Shown in pieces: positions 35,390 to 43,525 of a DNA stretch of 64,000 bases. The DNA lies in contig WLWY01000003.1 of the NCBI GenBank assembly GCA_012103325.1, positions 682,001 to 746,000 on the forward strand, in the 5' to 3' direction. The stretch comes from Alphaproteobacteria bacterium. GTDB lineage: Bacteria > Pseudomonadota > Alphaproteobacteria > UBA8366 > GCA-2717185. The notes under the pieces were generated by a model. The model searched no databases, was not told where the DNA came from, and saw only the letters and a list, made by a program, of their open reading frames with translations. The position numbers were made by a program, and so were the translations under genes. How positions within the stretch are numbered: the stretch's first letter is position 1; every line of letters starts with the position of its first letter.

Positions 35390-36415
35390 ATGTGCGCTAT
35401 GGATTACGGGATGTTCATCCGCAGCCAATACAACATGGGCGACGATATGGTCGCACGCTTCGGCGAGCTTATGGAACAGGCCCGGCTTGCGGAAAAGCTC
35501 GGCTTTGCAAGCCTGTTGAAAGGCTCGCACTACGCCGGTGCGCCATTGCAGGAATTTCAGCAACTCCCCTTCCTGTCCCGCGTCATGACGGAATGCCCCA
35601 GCCTGCGTCTCGTTACCGGTATCGTCCTGCTGTCCTTGCACAAGCCGCTCGATATCGCCGAGCAACTTGCGACGATCGACGTGATGTCGAACGGCAAGCT
35701 CACCTTCGGTGCGGGTCTCGGCTACCGCGAAGTCGAGTTCCAGGGCTTCGGCACGACGCAGTCGGAACGCGTGCAGCGGTTCGAGGAGAACCTCGAGGCT
35801 ATCGTGCGGCTTTGGACCGAAGACAACGTCAGCATGAAGGGATCGCATTTCACACTCGACAACGTCACCACATCGATGAAACCGGTGCAGAAGCCGCGTC
35901 CGCCGATCTGGATCGGCGCCAATGCCGACGGTGCCGTGCGCCGGGCCGCGACAATGTCCGATACCTGGTTCATCAATCCGCATCAGCGCATGGAGACCAT
36001 CGAACGGCAGATGGATGTCTACAAGCGGGCGCTCGACGGCGCCGGCAAGCCCTTCCCCGACGAGTTGCCGTTGATGCGGGAGTTGTTCGTGGCGCCGACA
36101 CGCAAGGAAGCCGAAGAACTCGCCCGCCCCTACCTGGAAGCCAAGTACAAGGTCTATCACCAATGGGGTCAGGACAAGGCGATGCCCAAGGACGACGCCA
36201 ATCTGAACCTCGACTTCGACGACCTCGCCCGCGACCGCTTTCTGTTCGGTTCGCCAAACGAAGTGACCGAGCAGATCGTCCGCTTCAACAAAACGATCGG
36301 CGCGAACCACTTCATCCTCGGCATTCACTGGGTCAGCATGCCGAACAATCTCGTCCTCGACATGATGAATATCATGGCTGAACAGGTATTCCCGCAGGTC
36401 GAGCAAGCGCTATAA
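35390..36415 (+). CDS. LLM class flavin-dependent oxidoreductase, copy 3
   Basis: 341 residues, identical length to copies 1 and 2. Motifs ARLAEKLGFASLLKGSHYAGAPLQEFQQLPFLSR, LLSLHKPLDIAEQLATIDVMSNGKL, GAGLGYREVEFQGFG, PPIWIGANADGAVRRAATMSDTWF and FGSPNEVTEQIV. The replacement of SGGR by SNGK is its most obvious local change. Long antisense and out-of-frame readings over copies 2 and 3 are shadows of strong codon bias. SD GGGGAG precedes the ATG by 8 nt. Confidence 0.92.
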   Translation: MCAMDYGMFIRSQYNMGDDMVARFGELMEQARLAEKLGFASLLKGSHYAGAPLQEFQQLPFLSRVMTECPSLRLVTGIVLLSLHKPLDIAEQLATIDVMSNGKLTFGAGLGYREVEFQGFGTTQSERVQRFEENLEAIVRLWTEDNVSMKGSHFTLDNVTTSMKPVQKPRPPIWIGANADGAVRRAATMSDTWFINPHQRMETIERQMDVYKRALDGAGKPFPDELPLMRELFVAPTRKEAEELARPYLEAKYKVYHQWGQDKAMPKDDANLNLDFDDLARDRFLFGSPNEVTEQIVRFNKTIGANHFILGIHWVSMPNNLVLDMMNIMAEQVFPQVEQAL

Positions 36416-36618
36416 TATGAATCAGTAAAAATACTGGCATTCTACTAAAATGATTAACAGTTAACCGTAAAATAAAGAATGATTCCAATAAAAGGCGTTT
36501 TGAAATAGTTTGCCAAATTCAGAAAAATCGAAGAATATAACCACGCTGGGATAACAAAAAGCCGTTCCATTACTTGAGTCTTGGCGCATGCGGTTCTCGG
36601 TACGTTTGGCCGGACATT

Positions 36619-36644
36619 TCTATTCGATCCGATACCCGAATAGA
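36619..36644. promoter_or_regulatory. 8-bp inverted repeat before the flippase gene
   Basis: TCTATTCG (36619-36626) and CGAATAGA (36637-36644) are perfect inverted copies with a 10-bp spacer, 53 bp before the flippase start. The surrounding 36416-36697 gap is AT-rich and holds no gene. A candidate operator only. Confidence 0.35.
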
Positions 36645-36697
36645 GGTGCCTTTCTTGGTGCCGTTCGCTCGATAAGAATATTGCAACTGGACCGTCG

Positions 36698-38158
36698 ATG
36701 CTGAGCAGCGCCCTAAAAAACCTGTCGAAGCATTCGATAATCTACATATCGGCGATCGCGTTCAATCGCGGTGCAAGCTTTCTCATCATACCGCTTGTCA
36801 CGGCTTACATCGGATCCGTTGAAAACTACGGCGTTAAGGAGATTGCCGAAGTTGCCATTGCCCTGATGGTGCAGTTGCTCGGGTTTACGGTTTTTCAAGC
36901 GATGGTGCGATACCTGGCCGACGCCGATACCGATCTGGCCCGCGGACAGATCCTCAACACCTCCCTGTACCTGGTTGCCGGAGGTGCCGGCGCGCTCCTT
37001 CTATTGTGTTTGATTTTCGCGGATTCTGGTGCGGTCGCTCTGTTCGGCTCCGAAGAATACGCCCCTGCCCTGAGAGTTACCGCGGCGATTTTGTTCTTTA
37101 GCGTTTTTACCAGATGGGGATTGGCCTACTTCGGTGCACAAGAGCAGTCAGTCCTGTATTCCGCAATTATTACCTCTAAGCTTGTCCTTGAGATCCTGCT
37201 CAAAGTCGTCTTTCTAGTCTATATGAATCTCACATACATGGGAGTACTCTATAGCGTTCTTTGGAGCGAAATTATATTCGGAGTGGGCATATTCTGTGTT
37301 CTGCAATACCGCCATCGCATTGGATTTTCTCCAGAGATCGCACGCCGCCTCTTGTCTTATGTGTTTCCATTAATCTTAAGTGGCCTTTTCATGTTTGTCG
37401 TGCATCAAGGAGATCGTTTTTTCATTAGAATATTCGACGGCCTTGATAGCACGGGAATCTACGGCCTTGGGTACAAGTTCGGTTCTATCGTAAACGCACT
37501 AATCTATACTGGTTTCGCGACGATCTGGTTCCCTTTTATATTCAAGGTGAAGGAGGACGGTCAACTGCGCGAGTTGTGTCGTACTGTTTTGATCGGTTTT
37601 GGAGCGGTTACCTGCTTTGCGACGTTGGTCCTTTGCGTTTTCGGAGCAGAGCTTGTTTCGCTGATGGTCCCGCGCGAATTTCAAGAAGCGGCCCGCGTTT
37701 TGCCCTTGATTGCCATCTCCTATATTTTCTGGATCATATTTCAGCTCTTTCATACAATATTTTTCATTCGCGAAAGAACAAAACTGGTTCTCGTAATCTC
37801 TCTTTCTGCGGCAATCATTAATACACTCTTGAACGTAGTTCTCGTACCAGAATATGGCTATATCGGTGCGGCCTGGTCGACCCTAGGTGCCTATTTTTCA
37901 GCCGCCGCGATCGCCTATATTTTAGCCCAACGCGTTTTCTACATTCCCTACGACCTCGGCCGGCTGAGCCTCGCCGTCGGTCTTGCCGCCCTATTTTGGA
38001 TATTGAGCTCGGCGATAGAAGTCGAAAATACTATGATGTTGATTGCTCTGAAAATATTGTTGTGCCTAGCATATCCGCTGGTGCTACTCACTGTTGGGTA
38101 TCTCACGCCAGAAGCTAAGTCTGGCTTGTATCAACTGTTAAGGAATATTGGCAAATAG
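36698..38158 (+). CDS. Oligosaccharide flippase family (Wzx/MOP) membrane protein
   Basis: 486 residues, around 12-14 hydrophobic segments. The N-terminus SALKNLSKHSIIYISAIAFNRGASFLIIPLVTAYIGS and the internal YVFPLILSGLFMFVVHQGDRFFIRIFDGLDSTGIYGLGYKFGSIVNALIY are typical of polysaccharide flippases of the MOP superfamily, which move undecaprenyl-linked glycans across the inner membrane. AT-richer than neighbours, often a sign of acquired surface-glycan genes. Followed directly by a CDP-alcohol phosphotransferase-like gene. Confidence 0.88.
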   Translation: MLSSALKNLSKHSIIYISAIAFNRGASFLIIPLVTAYIGSVENYGVKEIAEVAIALMVQLLGFTVFQAMVRYLADADTDLARGQILNTSLYLVAGGAGALLLLCLIFADSGAVALFGSEEYAPALRVTAAILFFSVFTRWGLAYFGAQEQSVLYSAIITSKLVLEILLKVVFLVYMNLTYMGVLYSVLWSEIIFGVGIFCVLQYRHRIGFSPEIARRLLSYVFPLILSGLFMFVVHQGDRFFIRIFDGLDSTGIYGLGYKFGSIVNALIYTGFATIWFPFIFKVKEDGQLRELCRTVLIGFGAVTCFATLVLCVFGAELVSLMVPREFQEAARVLPLIAISYIFWIIFQLFHTIFFIRERTKLVLVISLSAAIINTLLNVVLVPEYGYIGAAWSTLGAYFSAAAIAYILAQRVFYIPYDLGRLSLAVGLAALFWILSSAIEVENTMMLIALKILLCLAYPLVLLTVGYLTPEAKSGLYQLLRNIGK

Positions 38159-38159
38159 C

Positions 38160-39044
38160 ATGAAGTCGATTGCGGAATTACGACAGCAGCTACAGGTACC
38201 GATGCGGCGCTATAATGATATCGGGGGACTGCTGTTCGCCGATTGGGTCTCGATATACATAACGTGGCTATTTTTGCGATTCGGCATAGGTCCAACCCCT
38301 GCCACGATAGGAATGCTGGTTGTCGGTCTTTCCGGGGCTGCTTTGCTTCCGTTCGGGGGTACCGCTGCGGTCTTCGGCGGTGTCCTTCTCGTGTGTTTTT
38401 ATATTCTAGATTGCGTCGACGGCGAGGTCGCACGATTTCAAAAAGTAGATAAATATTTATGGACGTTTCATGGCTTTTTCTTTGGTTACTTCGTCAAGTC
38501 GGCATTTTATATCGGCCTCGCGATATATGCGTTCAGGCTCACACAGGAAGCATGGATATTGAGTTTTGGATTGGCTGCGGTTTTGGCTTTACTGTTCAAA
38601 GCTTTTTTAGATCAAGTCGCACTATTTCTCACAGCAAGACATGTTTTTTTAAGGACAAAAAGTGAGCGGAAAAATATTCTTAAAGAACTTTCCAAATTCC
38701 GAGTAGCCCCAGCTGAGAGCAAGGAGATCAAAGGTCCTTCTCTAGATTGGTTTCAGGCGCTATCAATGTATGGTGGATTCCTAGGTATCGTCCGCAGCAT
38801 TTTTATGAGCTTTGACTTAAGCATATTGGGATTTATTATGTTAGCGGTACTCGACCTTTGGGTTTCCCCAGTTAATATTTTTGGTACACTTATTGATTTA
38901 AAAACGGTCTTTATACTGGTTTATGGTGTCGTCCTGCCTTTGAATTTTTTTAATCACCTCTTTTACTATGTTCGCTCGGATAAATTTTACAAGGACAGTG
39001 CCCGCCTTCTTTCGGAAATCGGGACATTCTCCGATAATAAATAG
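38160..39044 (+). CDS. CDP-alcohol phosphotransferase-like membrane protein with degenerate motif
   Basis: 294 residues from ATG 38160 (AGGAATA upstream; a TTG at 38148 overlaps the flippase end). Several membrane helices. The family signature D-x2-DG-x2-AR-x8-G-x3-D-x3-D is half present: DCVDGEVARFQKVDKYL retains the first two Asp, Gly and Ala-Arg, but the next three positions are W, G and G instead of G, D and D. The missing Asp residues are metal ligands and the catalytic base, so classical transferase activity is doubtful. Co-transcribed with the flippase; a role in lipid-linked glycan handling is inferred. Confidence 0.7.
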   Translation: MKSIAELRQQLQVPMRRYNDIGGLLFADWVSIYITWLFLRFGIGPTPATIGMLVVGLSGAALLPFGGTAAVFGGVLLVCFYILDCVDGEVARFQKVDKYLWTFHGFFFGYFVKSAFYIGLAIYAFRLTQEAWILSFGLAAVLALLFKAFLDQVALFLTARHVFLRTKSERKNILKELSKFRVAPAESKEIKGPSLDWFQALSMYGGFLGIVRSIFMSFDLSILGFIMLAVLDLWVSPVNIFGTLIDLKTVFILVYGVVLPLNFFNHLFYYVRSDKFYKDSARLLSEIGTFSDNK

Positions 39045-39167
39045 CCCTCACCCGCTGCCAATCGCTGAAATCTAATCACCGTAAATAATGAGGTCACTGG
39101 CACCCGTTGGCGCATCGCGTTCGGATGCCTGAACGAGTCGATTCAGCGCCTCGAATATTTTTGTTGC

Positions 39168-39213
39168 TTTATGCTCCAGAGGAGTATTAACTAATATTCA
39201 TTACGAGCATAAA
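39168..39213. promoter_or_regulatory. Nested palindrome upstream of nadA
   Basis: Outer arms TTTATGCTC (39168-39176) and GAGCATAAA (39205-39213) and inner arms TATTA (39185-39189)/TAATA (39192-39196) share the same centre of symmetry (39190.5). The element ends 35 bp before the nadA ATG. A dimeric NAD-biosynthesis repressor could bind it, or it could form an RNA hairpin. Confidence 0.5.
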
Positions 39214-39248
39214 TAAACTCTTTATGAACATATTAGGGAAGGAGCGGT

Positions 39249-40253
39249 ATGATGACCGTGACCCTCAATTACACACCAGAGATTGCCGCCGCGACCGCAC
39301 CGCTCTATGCGAAGGTCGACCGTATTATTCCGGCATTCGAATGGCCCGTGTTCGCGCCCAAGGTCGTCGCGATCAACGCGCTCAAGAAAGAACGCGACGC
39401 CATTATCCTGGCGCACAATTATCAGACACCGGAAATTTATCACTGCGTCGCCGATTTCGTCGGGGACTCTCTGGCACTAGCCCGCAAAGGAGCGAGCGTT
39501 GATGCATCGGTCATCGTCATGGCCGGCGTTCACTTCATGGCGGAAACGACCAAGCTTTTGAATCCCGAGAAGATCGTGCTTATCCCCGACATGAAGGCGG
39601 GCTGCTCCTTGGCCGAGTCTATTACAGGTGCCGATATCCGGCGCATGCGTGAGCTTCATCCTGGCGCGCCAGTCGTCACCTATGTCAACACCTCAGCCGA
39701 GGTGAAGGCGGAATCCGACATCTGCTGCACGTCTGGCAATGCAGTCGAAGTCGTCGAGTCGCTTGGGGTCGACAAGGTCATCTTCCTGCCGGACGAATAC
39801 CTGGCCGCCCATGTCGCGACCCAGACCGATGTCGAGATCATTCCCTGGACCACCGGCCATTGCGAGGTACACGAGCGCTTCTCCGGCGCGGAGGTCGAGC
39901 AATACCGCAAGGATGTCGAGGGTCTGATCGTTCTCGCCCATCCGGAATGCCCGCCGGACGTGCTCGACGCTGCCGACTTTGTCGGGTCGACCGCTGGGAT
40001 GGCCAATTACGTGAAAGACGTTCAGCCGGAACGCGTGTTGATGATGACCGAATGTTCGATGAGCGACAATGTTTCCGCTGAGAACCCGAACGTCGAATTC
40101 GTCAAACCCTGTAACCTGTGCCCGCACATGAAGCGGATTACGCTGGACAACATTTTAACGTCTCTGGAGACGCTAGAACCGCGTGTCGAAATCGATCCGG
40201 ACATCGCTGCCCGTGCTCGCGTCGCTGTCGAGCGGATGGTTGCGGTTGGCTAA
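39249..40253 (+). CDS. nadA: Quinolinate synthase NadA
   Basis: 334 residues. Condenses iminoaspartate with dihydroxyacetone phosphate to quinolinate, using a 4Fe-4S cluster. Seen are [83 protein letters not shown], and the C-terminal [15 protein letters not shown]. The three cluster Cys fall in these blocks. AAGGAGCGGT places the start at 39249 or the adjacent ATG 39252. nadB and nadC are not in the window; nadA is monocistronic here. Confidence 0.97.
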   Translation: MMTVTLNYTPEIAAATAPLYAKVDRIIPAFEWPVFAPKVVAINALKKERDAIILAHNYQTPEIYHCVADFVGDSLALARKGASVDASVIVMAGVHFMAETTKLLNPEKIVLIPDMKAGCSLAESITGADIRRMRELHPGAPVVTYVNTSAEVKAESDICCTSGNAVEVVESLGVDKVIFLPDEYLAAHVATQTDVEIIPWTTGHCEVHERFSGAEVEQYRKDVEGLIVLAHPECPPDVLDAADFVGSTAGMANYVKDVQPERVLMMTECSMSDNVSAENPNVEFVKPCNLCPHMKRITLDNILTSLETLEPRVEIDPDIAARARVAVERMVAVG

Positions 40254-40256
40254 CCT

Positions 40257-40832
40257 TTAGAGGTCGAAGAACGCCGTTTCGCCTTCGCCCTGCAGGATCA
40301 CGTCGAAGCTGATTGAACGGGGCGGTCCCGGCGCAACCTCGCGCGCGATCAGGGTCGAGCGGACCGTCTCATTGGCAATGCCGGAAAGCACGGGGTCGTC
40401 CTTGTTGGCGTCTTCATCGGGAAAGTAAACCCGTGTCGTCACCCTCTTTAGAAGGCCGCTGCTAAACAACGACAGGCTGATATGCGGCGCTTGCCAGGCG
40501 TTGCCCTTCCCCGGCACGGCGCCCGGGATGACGGTCGTGAATTCATACCAGCCGTCGTCGTCGGTTAGGGTCCTGCCGAAGCCGGTGAAATTAGCATCGC
40601 TGTCATCCATGTCAGTGTGATGCCCCTTTGCATCGGCCTGCCAGATTTCCACCAGGACATTCTGACACGGTGCGCTCGCCCCGTCGGTAACGCGGCCACG
40701 CAGTGTAACGATTTCCCCATCGGCTTGCGGTCCGCTGGGCGACCGGCGAGTAAGGTCGTTGTCCCCCTCACGCCGCAATGCGTAATTAAAGAACGGTCCT
40801 AGCGTCTGTGAGCCAGTGCGTTTTAGCGCCAT
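40257..40832 (-). CDS. pcaG: Protocatechuate 3,4-dioxygenase alpha subunit
   Basis: 191 residues. Intradiol ring-cleavage dioxygenase, alpha chain: QTLGPFFNYALRR, VTDGASAPCQNVLVEIWQADAKG, FTGFGRTLTDDDGWYEF and QAPHISLSLFSSGLLKRVTTRVYFPDE. The alpha chain lacks the iron ligands supplied by PcaH. It is separated from pcaH by an enoyl-CoA hydratase gene. AGGAG 8 nt before the ATG. Confidence 0.93.
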   Translation of the reverse strand: MALKRTGSQTLGPFFNYALRREGDNDLTRRSPSGPQADGEIVTLRGRVTDGASAPCQNVLVEIWQADAKGHHTDMDDSDANFTGFGRTLTDDDGWYEFTTVIPGAVPGKGNAWQAPHISLSLFSSGLLKRVTTRVYFPDEDANKDDPVLSGIANETVRSTLIAREVAPGPPRSISFDVILQGEGETAFFDL

Positions 40833-40848
40833 CGCGTGCTACTCCTGT

Positions 40849-41607
40849 TTACTCGAACGATCCATGACGGCCGGCCCCCGCGGCAAATCGCGCCGCACCG
40901 CTCTGCGCTTCCTGGCGCTTGGCCGCTTCCGCCAAACGAGTCTCTTCCAAAACCGCATCATCCAACGTCAGTCCGAGCTGTGTGTAGGCGGACTCTCTGT
41001 CGGACCGCATCGCGATTTGCGGATATTCCGAGACCTTCAGCGCGAGCGCTTCCGCTTCAGCCCGCGCGGCCCCTTTCGGCACGACGTAATTTGCCAAGCC
41101 CATCTGCTTCGCCTCGTCCGCACCGATAGCGCGTCCGGTCAGCAGCATGTCCAACGCATTGCTCATTCCGACAAGGCGCGGTAGGCGCACCGTGGTGCCA
41201 TCGCTCATCGGTACGCCCCAGCGCCGCGAGAATACGCCGAAGACCGCTGTCTCGTCGGCAACGCGAAGATCGCAATAAAGTGCAACACCGAGCCCGCCTG
41301 CGCAGGCATGCCCTTCGACGGCCGCGATCACCGGTTTTGACAGCGGCGTACGCAGCGCTCCGCCCTCACTACCAGCCCAGGCCTGATAGTTCGCACCTTG
41401 TGCCATCTCCTTCAGGTCGGCGCCGGCACAGAACGCGCCACCCTCGCCGGTCAGCACGGCGACGCGTGCCTCATCATCCCGGTCGAATGACTGGAAAACT
41501 TCACCCAACAGGCCAATCGCCTCATTATCCAGCGCATTACGGACCTCGGGCCGGTTCATGATGATGGTCGTAACGGAGCCGTTCCGTTCAACGAGAATTT
41601 TTGGCAT
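40849..41607 (-). CDS. Enoyl-CoA hydratase/isomerase family protein
   Basis: 252 residues with the crotonase fold: TTIIMNRPEVRNALDNEAIGLL, AVLTGEGGAFCAGADLKEMAQ (oxyanion-hole region) and PVIAAVEGHACAGGLGVALYCDLRVA, followed by RRWGVPMSDGTTVRLPRLVGMSNALDMLLTGRAI. The catalytic Glu pair of true hydratases is not clear, so another crotonase reaction is possible. It sits between pcaH and pcaG with gaps of 25 and 16 bp, so it is co-transcribed with them and probably works on the same aromatic pathway. Confidence 0.93.
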   Translation of the reverse strand: MPKILVERNGSVTTIIMNRPEVRNALDNEAIGLLGEVFQSFDRDDEARVAVLTGEGGAFCAGADLKEMAQGANYQAWAGSEGGALRTPLSKPVIAAVEGHACAGGLGVALYCDLRVADETAVFGVFSRRWGVPMSDGTTVRLPRLVGMSNALDMLLTGRAIGADEAKQMGLANYVVPKGAARAEAEALALKVSEYPQIAMRSDRESAYTQLGLTLDDAVLEETRLAEAAKRQEAQSGAARFAAGAGRHGSFE

Positions 41608-41632
41608 TTATCCTCTCACAACCGCGCTGTGT

Positions 41633-42334
41633 TCAGCCGTTCGCCCGGCCCCGCAGGACAATATCGAATTCGTAGCCAAGCGATACGCCGCGCACGCCGA
41701 GATCCGAGTCGAAACGTGCGATCAGCCGTTCGCGCGCGGCACGATCCTCAATGCTCATATAGATGGCGTCGAGTTCAAGCAGCGGATCGCCCGGGAAATA
41801 CATCTGGGTCACGAGGCGCGCCATGAGGCTTGGACCGGTCACCGAAAAATGTAAATGCGCAGGCCGCCACCATCCGCTGTCGGGAACGGGATAGGCGCCA
41901 GGTCGGATCGTCTCAAAAGAATAGGCACCGTCGGCGCCCGTCACGTAGCGCCCTGCCCCGACGAAGTTCGGATCGAGCGGCGCGTCGCGCCCATCAGCAT
42001 TGTGGCGATAACGGCCCGAGGCGTTGGCTTGCCACATTTCGACAAGCGCGCCCGCATAAGGCTTACCGTCTTCATCGAGAACCCGCCCGGTCACGACAAT
42101 CCGCTCGCCCAGCGGCAGGCCTTCGCCATCGCTCAACAAGTCGTTTTCGCCCACGGATACAGTATCAGCGTCGAATACCGGGCCGGTCAGCTCCGAGACC
42201 GTATGGTCCAGTGGAATGAGCGGGCGTGATGGCGATTTAGTCACCGTCGACCGGTAGTCTGCATGGAGATAGGGCGGGTCGGCTGTATCGTCGCCTGCCG
42301 GGTACTGCCGCTCTTCCGTTTCAGTATTCGCCAT
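41633..42334 (-). CDS. pcaH: Protocatechuate 3,4-dioxygenase beta subunit
   Basis: 233 residues. Iron-binding beta chain of the intradiol dioxygenase. The ferric ligands lie in NASGRYRHNADG (Tyr), RPGAYPVP (Tyr) and WWRPAHLHFSV (two His), the classic 2-Tyr/2-His set. It opens protocatechuate to beta-carboxymuconate. First of a pcaH-hydratase-pcaG set. AGGAGAAACACG precedes the ATG. Confidence 0.94.
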   Translation of the reverse strand: MANTETEERQYPAGDDTADPPYLHADYRSTVTKSPSRPLIPLDHTVSELTGPVFDADTVSVGENDLLSDGEGLPLGERIVVTGRVLDEDGKPYAGALVEMWQANASGRYRHNADGRDAPLDPNFVGAGRYVTGADGAYSFETIRPGAYPVPDSGWWRPAHLHFSVTGPSLMARLVTQMYFPGDPLLELDAIYMSIEDRAARERLIARFDSDLGVRGVSLGYEFDIVLRGRANG

Positions 42335-42348
42335 CGTGTTTCTCCTGA

Positions 42349-42735
42349 CTACTTCTGGTAGTTCGATACCTCGACCAGATTACCGTCTGGGTCGCGAAAA
42401 TAAACGGAATTAATAGGGCCAACCGCACCATTGCGGATACTTGGTTTCGCTTCCAGCTCGATCCCGCAGACGTCGAGGTGCGCCAGCACTTCTTCCATTG
42501 GCGTTTCCGTGATCAGACAGAAGTCCGCCGTTCCTTGGATATGATTGCGCGCGCGCATCACTTCTTTCCAACCGGCAGGCTGCAGATTGATCTTTTGCTG
42601 CCCAAATCCCAGCGCAACGCGTCCGTTGCCGAAATCGATGCGGCGCATGTTCAGCACCCGGACGTAGAAGTCGCAAATGGTTTCGATATCGCTGCACGGG
42701 ATTACGAAATGGTCGATATGATCGATTTCCAGCAT
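42349..42735 (-). CDS. VOC family protein (glyoxalase/bleomycin-resistance fold)
   Basis: 128 residues from ATG 42735 (upstream readings run into cutA). The two beta-alpha-beta-beta-beta modules are seen at LEIDHIDHFVIPCSDIETICDFYVRVLNMRRIDF and INSVYFRDPDGNLVEVSNYQ, with the usual H, E metal-ligand positions (DHFV, NLVEV). Substrate is unknown. Four bp after cutA and 14 bp before pcaH on the same strand. Confidence 0.9.
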   Translation of the reverse strand: MLEIDHIDHFVIPCSDIETICDFYVRVLNMRRIDFGNGRVALGFGQQKINLQPAGWKEVMRARNHIQGTADFCLITETPMEEVLAHLDVCGIELEAKPSIRNGAVGPINSVYFRDPDGNLVEVSNYQK

Positions 42736-42739
42736 GATT

Positions 42740-43066
42740 TTACGCCACCTCCGCTTTCGTTTGCTCCGCAATCCAGTCCAGGAACGCCACATTGCCACCT
42801 GTGATGGGTAGTGCAGCGACACAAGGACAATCGTAACTATGCAGTTCCTTCACGCGGTCGGTAAGCGCTTCCAACTGCGTATCGGTTGTCTTGGTGATGA
42901 GCACACTCTCCGCGTCCTCGCAGATTTCACCCTGCCATCGATAGATCGAAGTCATGCCGTCCAGCACATTCGCACAGGCTGCCAGCTGTTCTTCGACCAG
43001 CACACGGCCGATGCGCTTTGCTTCCGCCGTGTCATTCGCGGTGATGTAGACAAGAAATGCCGTCAT
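42740..43066 (-). CDS. cutA: CutA divalent-cation tolerance protein
   Basis: 108 residues, ordinary CutA1 length. ITANDTAEAKRIGRVLVEEQLAACANVLDGMTSIYRWQGEICEDAESVLITKTT and ELHSYDCPCVAALPITGGNVAFLDWI match this trimeric ferredoxin-like family linked to metal tolerance. AGGAG precedes the ATG. It heads the cutA-VOC-pcaH-hydratase-pcaG run. Confidence 0.95.
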   Translation of the reverse strand: MTAFLVYITANDTAEAKRIGRVLVEEQLAACANVLDGMTSIYRWQGEICEDAESVLITKTTDTQLEALTDRVKELHSYDCPCVAALPITGGNVAFLDWIAEQTKAEVA

Positions 43067-43165
43067 TCGGTGAAATACTCCTCGGCGCCGGGTTGGATTC
43101 CGAATCGCTCTGACCTAGGATAGCATCAACGTCGAAAAACGACGAAGTATGCGGGGAGAGTCAAG

Positions 43166-43444
43166 ATGCAGAGATCGAACGTCGTCGATTTGACGCCGCC
43201 GCGGCAAGCGCGCCCGAAAGCCGAGCGTCGCCCGACAAAGGCACAACGCCTGTGGCTGCAAGCAGGAATCGACCAACCCGGTGGAAAACTGCCCCTTTTC
43301 GATGCGCGCGGCCAACGGATTAACGAGCGGACAATCCGCAGCTGCCTTCAACAGGGCTGGGCGGAGCCATGGTTCTACAATCCGATCAAGCCGGATTGGA
43401 TGGTCTGTAAGTTGACCGAAGCCGGGCGGGACATCGTTTCCTGA
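43166..43444 (+). CDS. Small conserved-looking protein with winged-helix-like C-terminus
   Basis: 92 residues, unidentified. The first third is basic and proline-rich (PPRQARPKAERRPTKAQRLWLQAG); the rest (LFDARGQRINERTIRSCLQQGWAEPWFYNPIKPDWMVCKLTEAGRDIV) reads like the short helix-turn-helix ending LTEAGR that occurs in many small alphaproteobacterial proteins. GGGAG precedes the ATG. A weak GACCG/CGGTC stem with T-rich tail (43443-43459) follows and may terminate it. Confidence 0.6.
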   Translation: MQRSNVVDLTPPRQARPKAERRPTKAQRLWLQAGIDQPGGKLPLFDARGQRINERTIRSCLQQGWAEPWFYNPIKPDWMVCKLTEAGRDIVS

Positions 43445-43525
43445 CCGTGCCGGTCGATTTTCACCAAGACTTAAGGCGCATACGCTAATATGCGACGTCT
43501 GTTTCTGTGATCATCCTCTAGGACG

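Noticed and set aside
35392-36381. 329-codon frame overlapping LLM copy 3 on the same strand
   Set aside because: Arg-rich composition without family motifs; it is the +1 shadow of the real LLM gene.
34826-36406. 526-codon minus-strand open frame opposite LLM copies 2 and 3
   Set aside because: It mirrors two strongly conserved LLM genes and repeats because they are paralogues; no independent family features.
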